From the NCBI GenBank assembly GCA_963920635.1, contig OY987299.1, forward strand, positions 29,032,901-29,096,900: a stretch of 64,000 nucleotides of DNA. Direction: 5' to 3'. The stretch's first letter is position 1; the number at the start of each line of letters is the position of its first letter. The position numbers were made by a program, and so were the translations under genes. The DNA comes from Pseudeuparius sepicola. Its lineage: Eukaryota; Arthropoda; Insecta; Coleoptera; Anthribidae. The notes beneath the pieces are model-generated. The model was not told the DNA's origin. It did not search any database and saw nothing but the letters and a program-made list of their open reading frames with translations. Shown here in pieces: positions 63,060-64,000 of the stretch.

Positions 63060-64000
63060 TCAACAATGATGGACTTTCGAAGCATGTGCTTTCAAATAGC
63101 CTGGACTTTTAAAGTACCTACTACACTTATCGCATTTGAAGCTTCGGTGCAGGAATTGCTCTTTTAATGTGGGATTGATATATGGATTATTTCTCGTCCT
63201 GCATCGAACATTATTATGAGAAAAATTCTTTCGACAATCGGGATAACTTTGTACTAATCTATCTAGGAGTTGCATAGAAGCACTGGCCTGCCCTGACATA
63301 TAGTTGAATGGTGGCTTAAGTGTGGAATGATTCAAAAATTGATATGAACTGTTACTGCAGCAATGTTCCTTATTCGAGGGATCTTCTTCTGGTTCAGGTT
63401 TGCATGTTGTTCCGTAAGTGGCCTCAACAAAATTGCCAGCATAATCACAATCTAGAAAATGGAATATTATTAGTAATTTAATGCTTTTTAAAGCGATTAA
63501 TAGTTTAATATTTTAGATCAAAAATACTTAACCTTGAATATATGTATGAATGGTAATAATATAAAATAATCACAAATAAAACAAATTTTATGAAACCATT
63601 ACGCCCATATATTATTTTATTACCTTCTTCAAAGTCGATTGTTTCATTTTTAATTTTAATATCAGGCTCAACAATGAGCTCCTCAAATCTTCTTTCCTCA
63701 TCTGATTCCGATTTTTCTTTCTTTATTAAAGGCAACTCGATATCGGATATGCTTTCCTCATCAAGTATACTTTCATCTTCACTGTCTAAGCTCCCCTCGC
63801 TACAATTATCTCTGTTTTCTATAATATACAAGATCGTATTTTGAAATTCAGAAAAGCCTTTCATAAAAAATTCACTTGAGAATCTTTTCAACTTATCTAA
63901 TGGAGTTGACTCGACATTAGAATTTTTGTCGAGATTTAATTCAAAGTCGTAATTTCTTGTAAAATCTATAATACTTTTCAGGCCGCCATTGAATTGGTTT
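63060..64000 (-). CDS. C2H2 zinc-finger protein, last two exons (5' end beyond the window)
   Basis: The minus-strand exon running from the window edge to 63624 is open and acidic (EGSLDSEDESILDEES, SESDEERRFEELIVEPD) and ends at donor GTAATA. It joins in frame to 63451-63060 (acceptor TTTTCTAG), which ends with a single C2H2 finger (FKCDKCSRYFKSPGYLKAH, then a second His four residues on) followed by the stop at 63060-63062. Acidic linkers with few C-terminal fingers are common in insect transcription factors. Upstream fingers or a ZAD domain would lie outside the window. It is transcribed in the same direction as mib1. I cannot name the orthologue. The TTG at 63891 is not a start, because the frame remains open to base 64000. 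Confidence 0.8.

Overview
The window looks like nuclear DNA of an insect. It is AT-rich, full of nested DNA transposons, has spliced genes with GT-AG introns, carries insect-type Leu tRNA genes and an errantivirus-like LTR retrotransposon, and its one clearly orthologous gene is the conserved metazoan E3 ligase gene mib1 (mind bomb 1). The insect order cannot be fixed from the sequence.

Region by region. 1-5 kb: a truncated copy of a three-copy dispersed repeat, a GC-rich island and transposon debris, with no gene seen. 5-7.3 kb: three tRNA-Leu-type loci on the minus strand (CAA with a T4 run inside, a decayed UAA-type copy, and an intact UAA copy). 8-31 kb: accessory DNA made of terminal-inverted-repeat elements. 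These include a TTAA foldback, a Tc1-like fossil, a 1.6-kb TIR element carrying a 5S-rRNA-derived segment, a hAT fossil, an element with AT-rich TIRs, a 1.09-kb hAT-type element with a MITE inside it, and a 3.6-kb mariner-superfamily element that holds a spliced transposase and a nested 1.07-kb foldback. 31.5-31.9 kb: two spliced exons encoding a THAP-like domain. 32-34 kb: four monomers of a 194-bp satellite abutting a 1.1-kb TIR element.

36.5-43.7 kb: a complete Ty3/gypsy-errantivirus-like provirus with identical 197-bp LTRs, a CGGG target duplication, a gag-pol -1 frameshift arrangement, and an env frame broken by one stop. It sits inside what appears to be the last coding exon of a Cys-rich host gene; the host frame is open on both flanks and in register across the target site. 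43.7-51.9 kb: MITEs, a 1.5-kb near-palindrome built from 326-bp units and (TA)n tracts, and a second mariner-superfamily transposase that is spliced and has one nonsense codon.

51.99-61.24 kb: the first seven coding exons of mib1 on the minus strand (579 codons: MIB_HERC2, ZZ finger, MIB_HERC2, two mib repeats, first ankyrin repeats). The later ankyrin repeats and the RING fingers are not found in the window. Its introns hold two 8-bp-TSD hAT-type elements, another TIR element, a jockey-like LINE fragment and a Tc1/mariner-type fossil. 63.06-64.0 kb: the 3' end of an acidic, single-finger C2H2 protein gene on the minus strand.

The functional host genes are therefore mib1, the C2H2 gene, at least one tRNA-Leu and possibly the THAP and Cys-rich genes. 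Most of the remaining sequence that can be interpreted is mobile DNA, often one element inside another.
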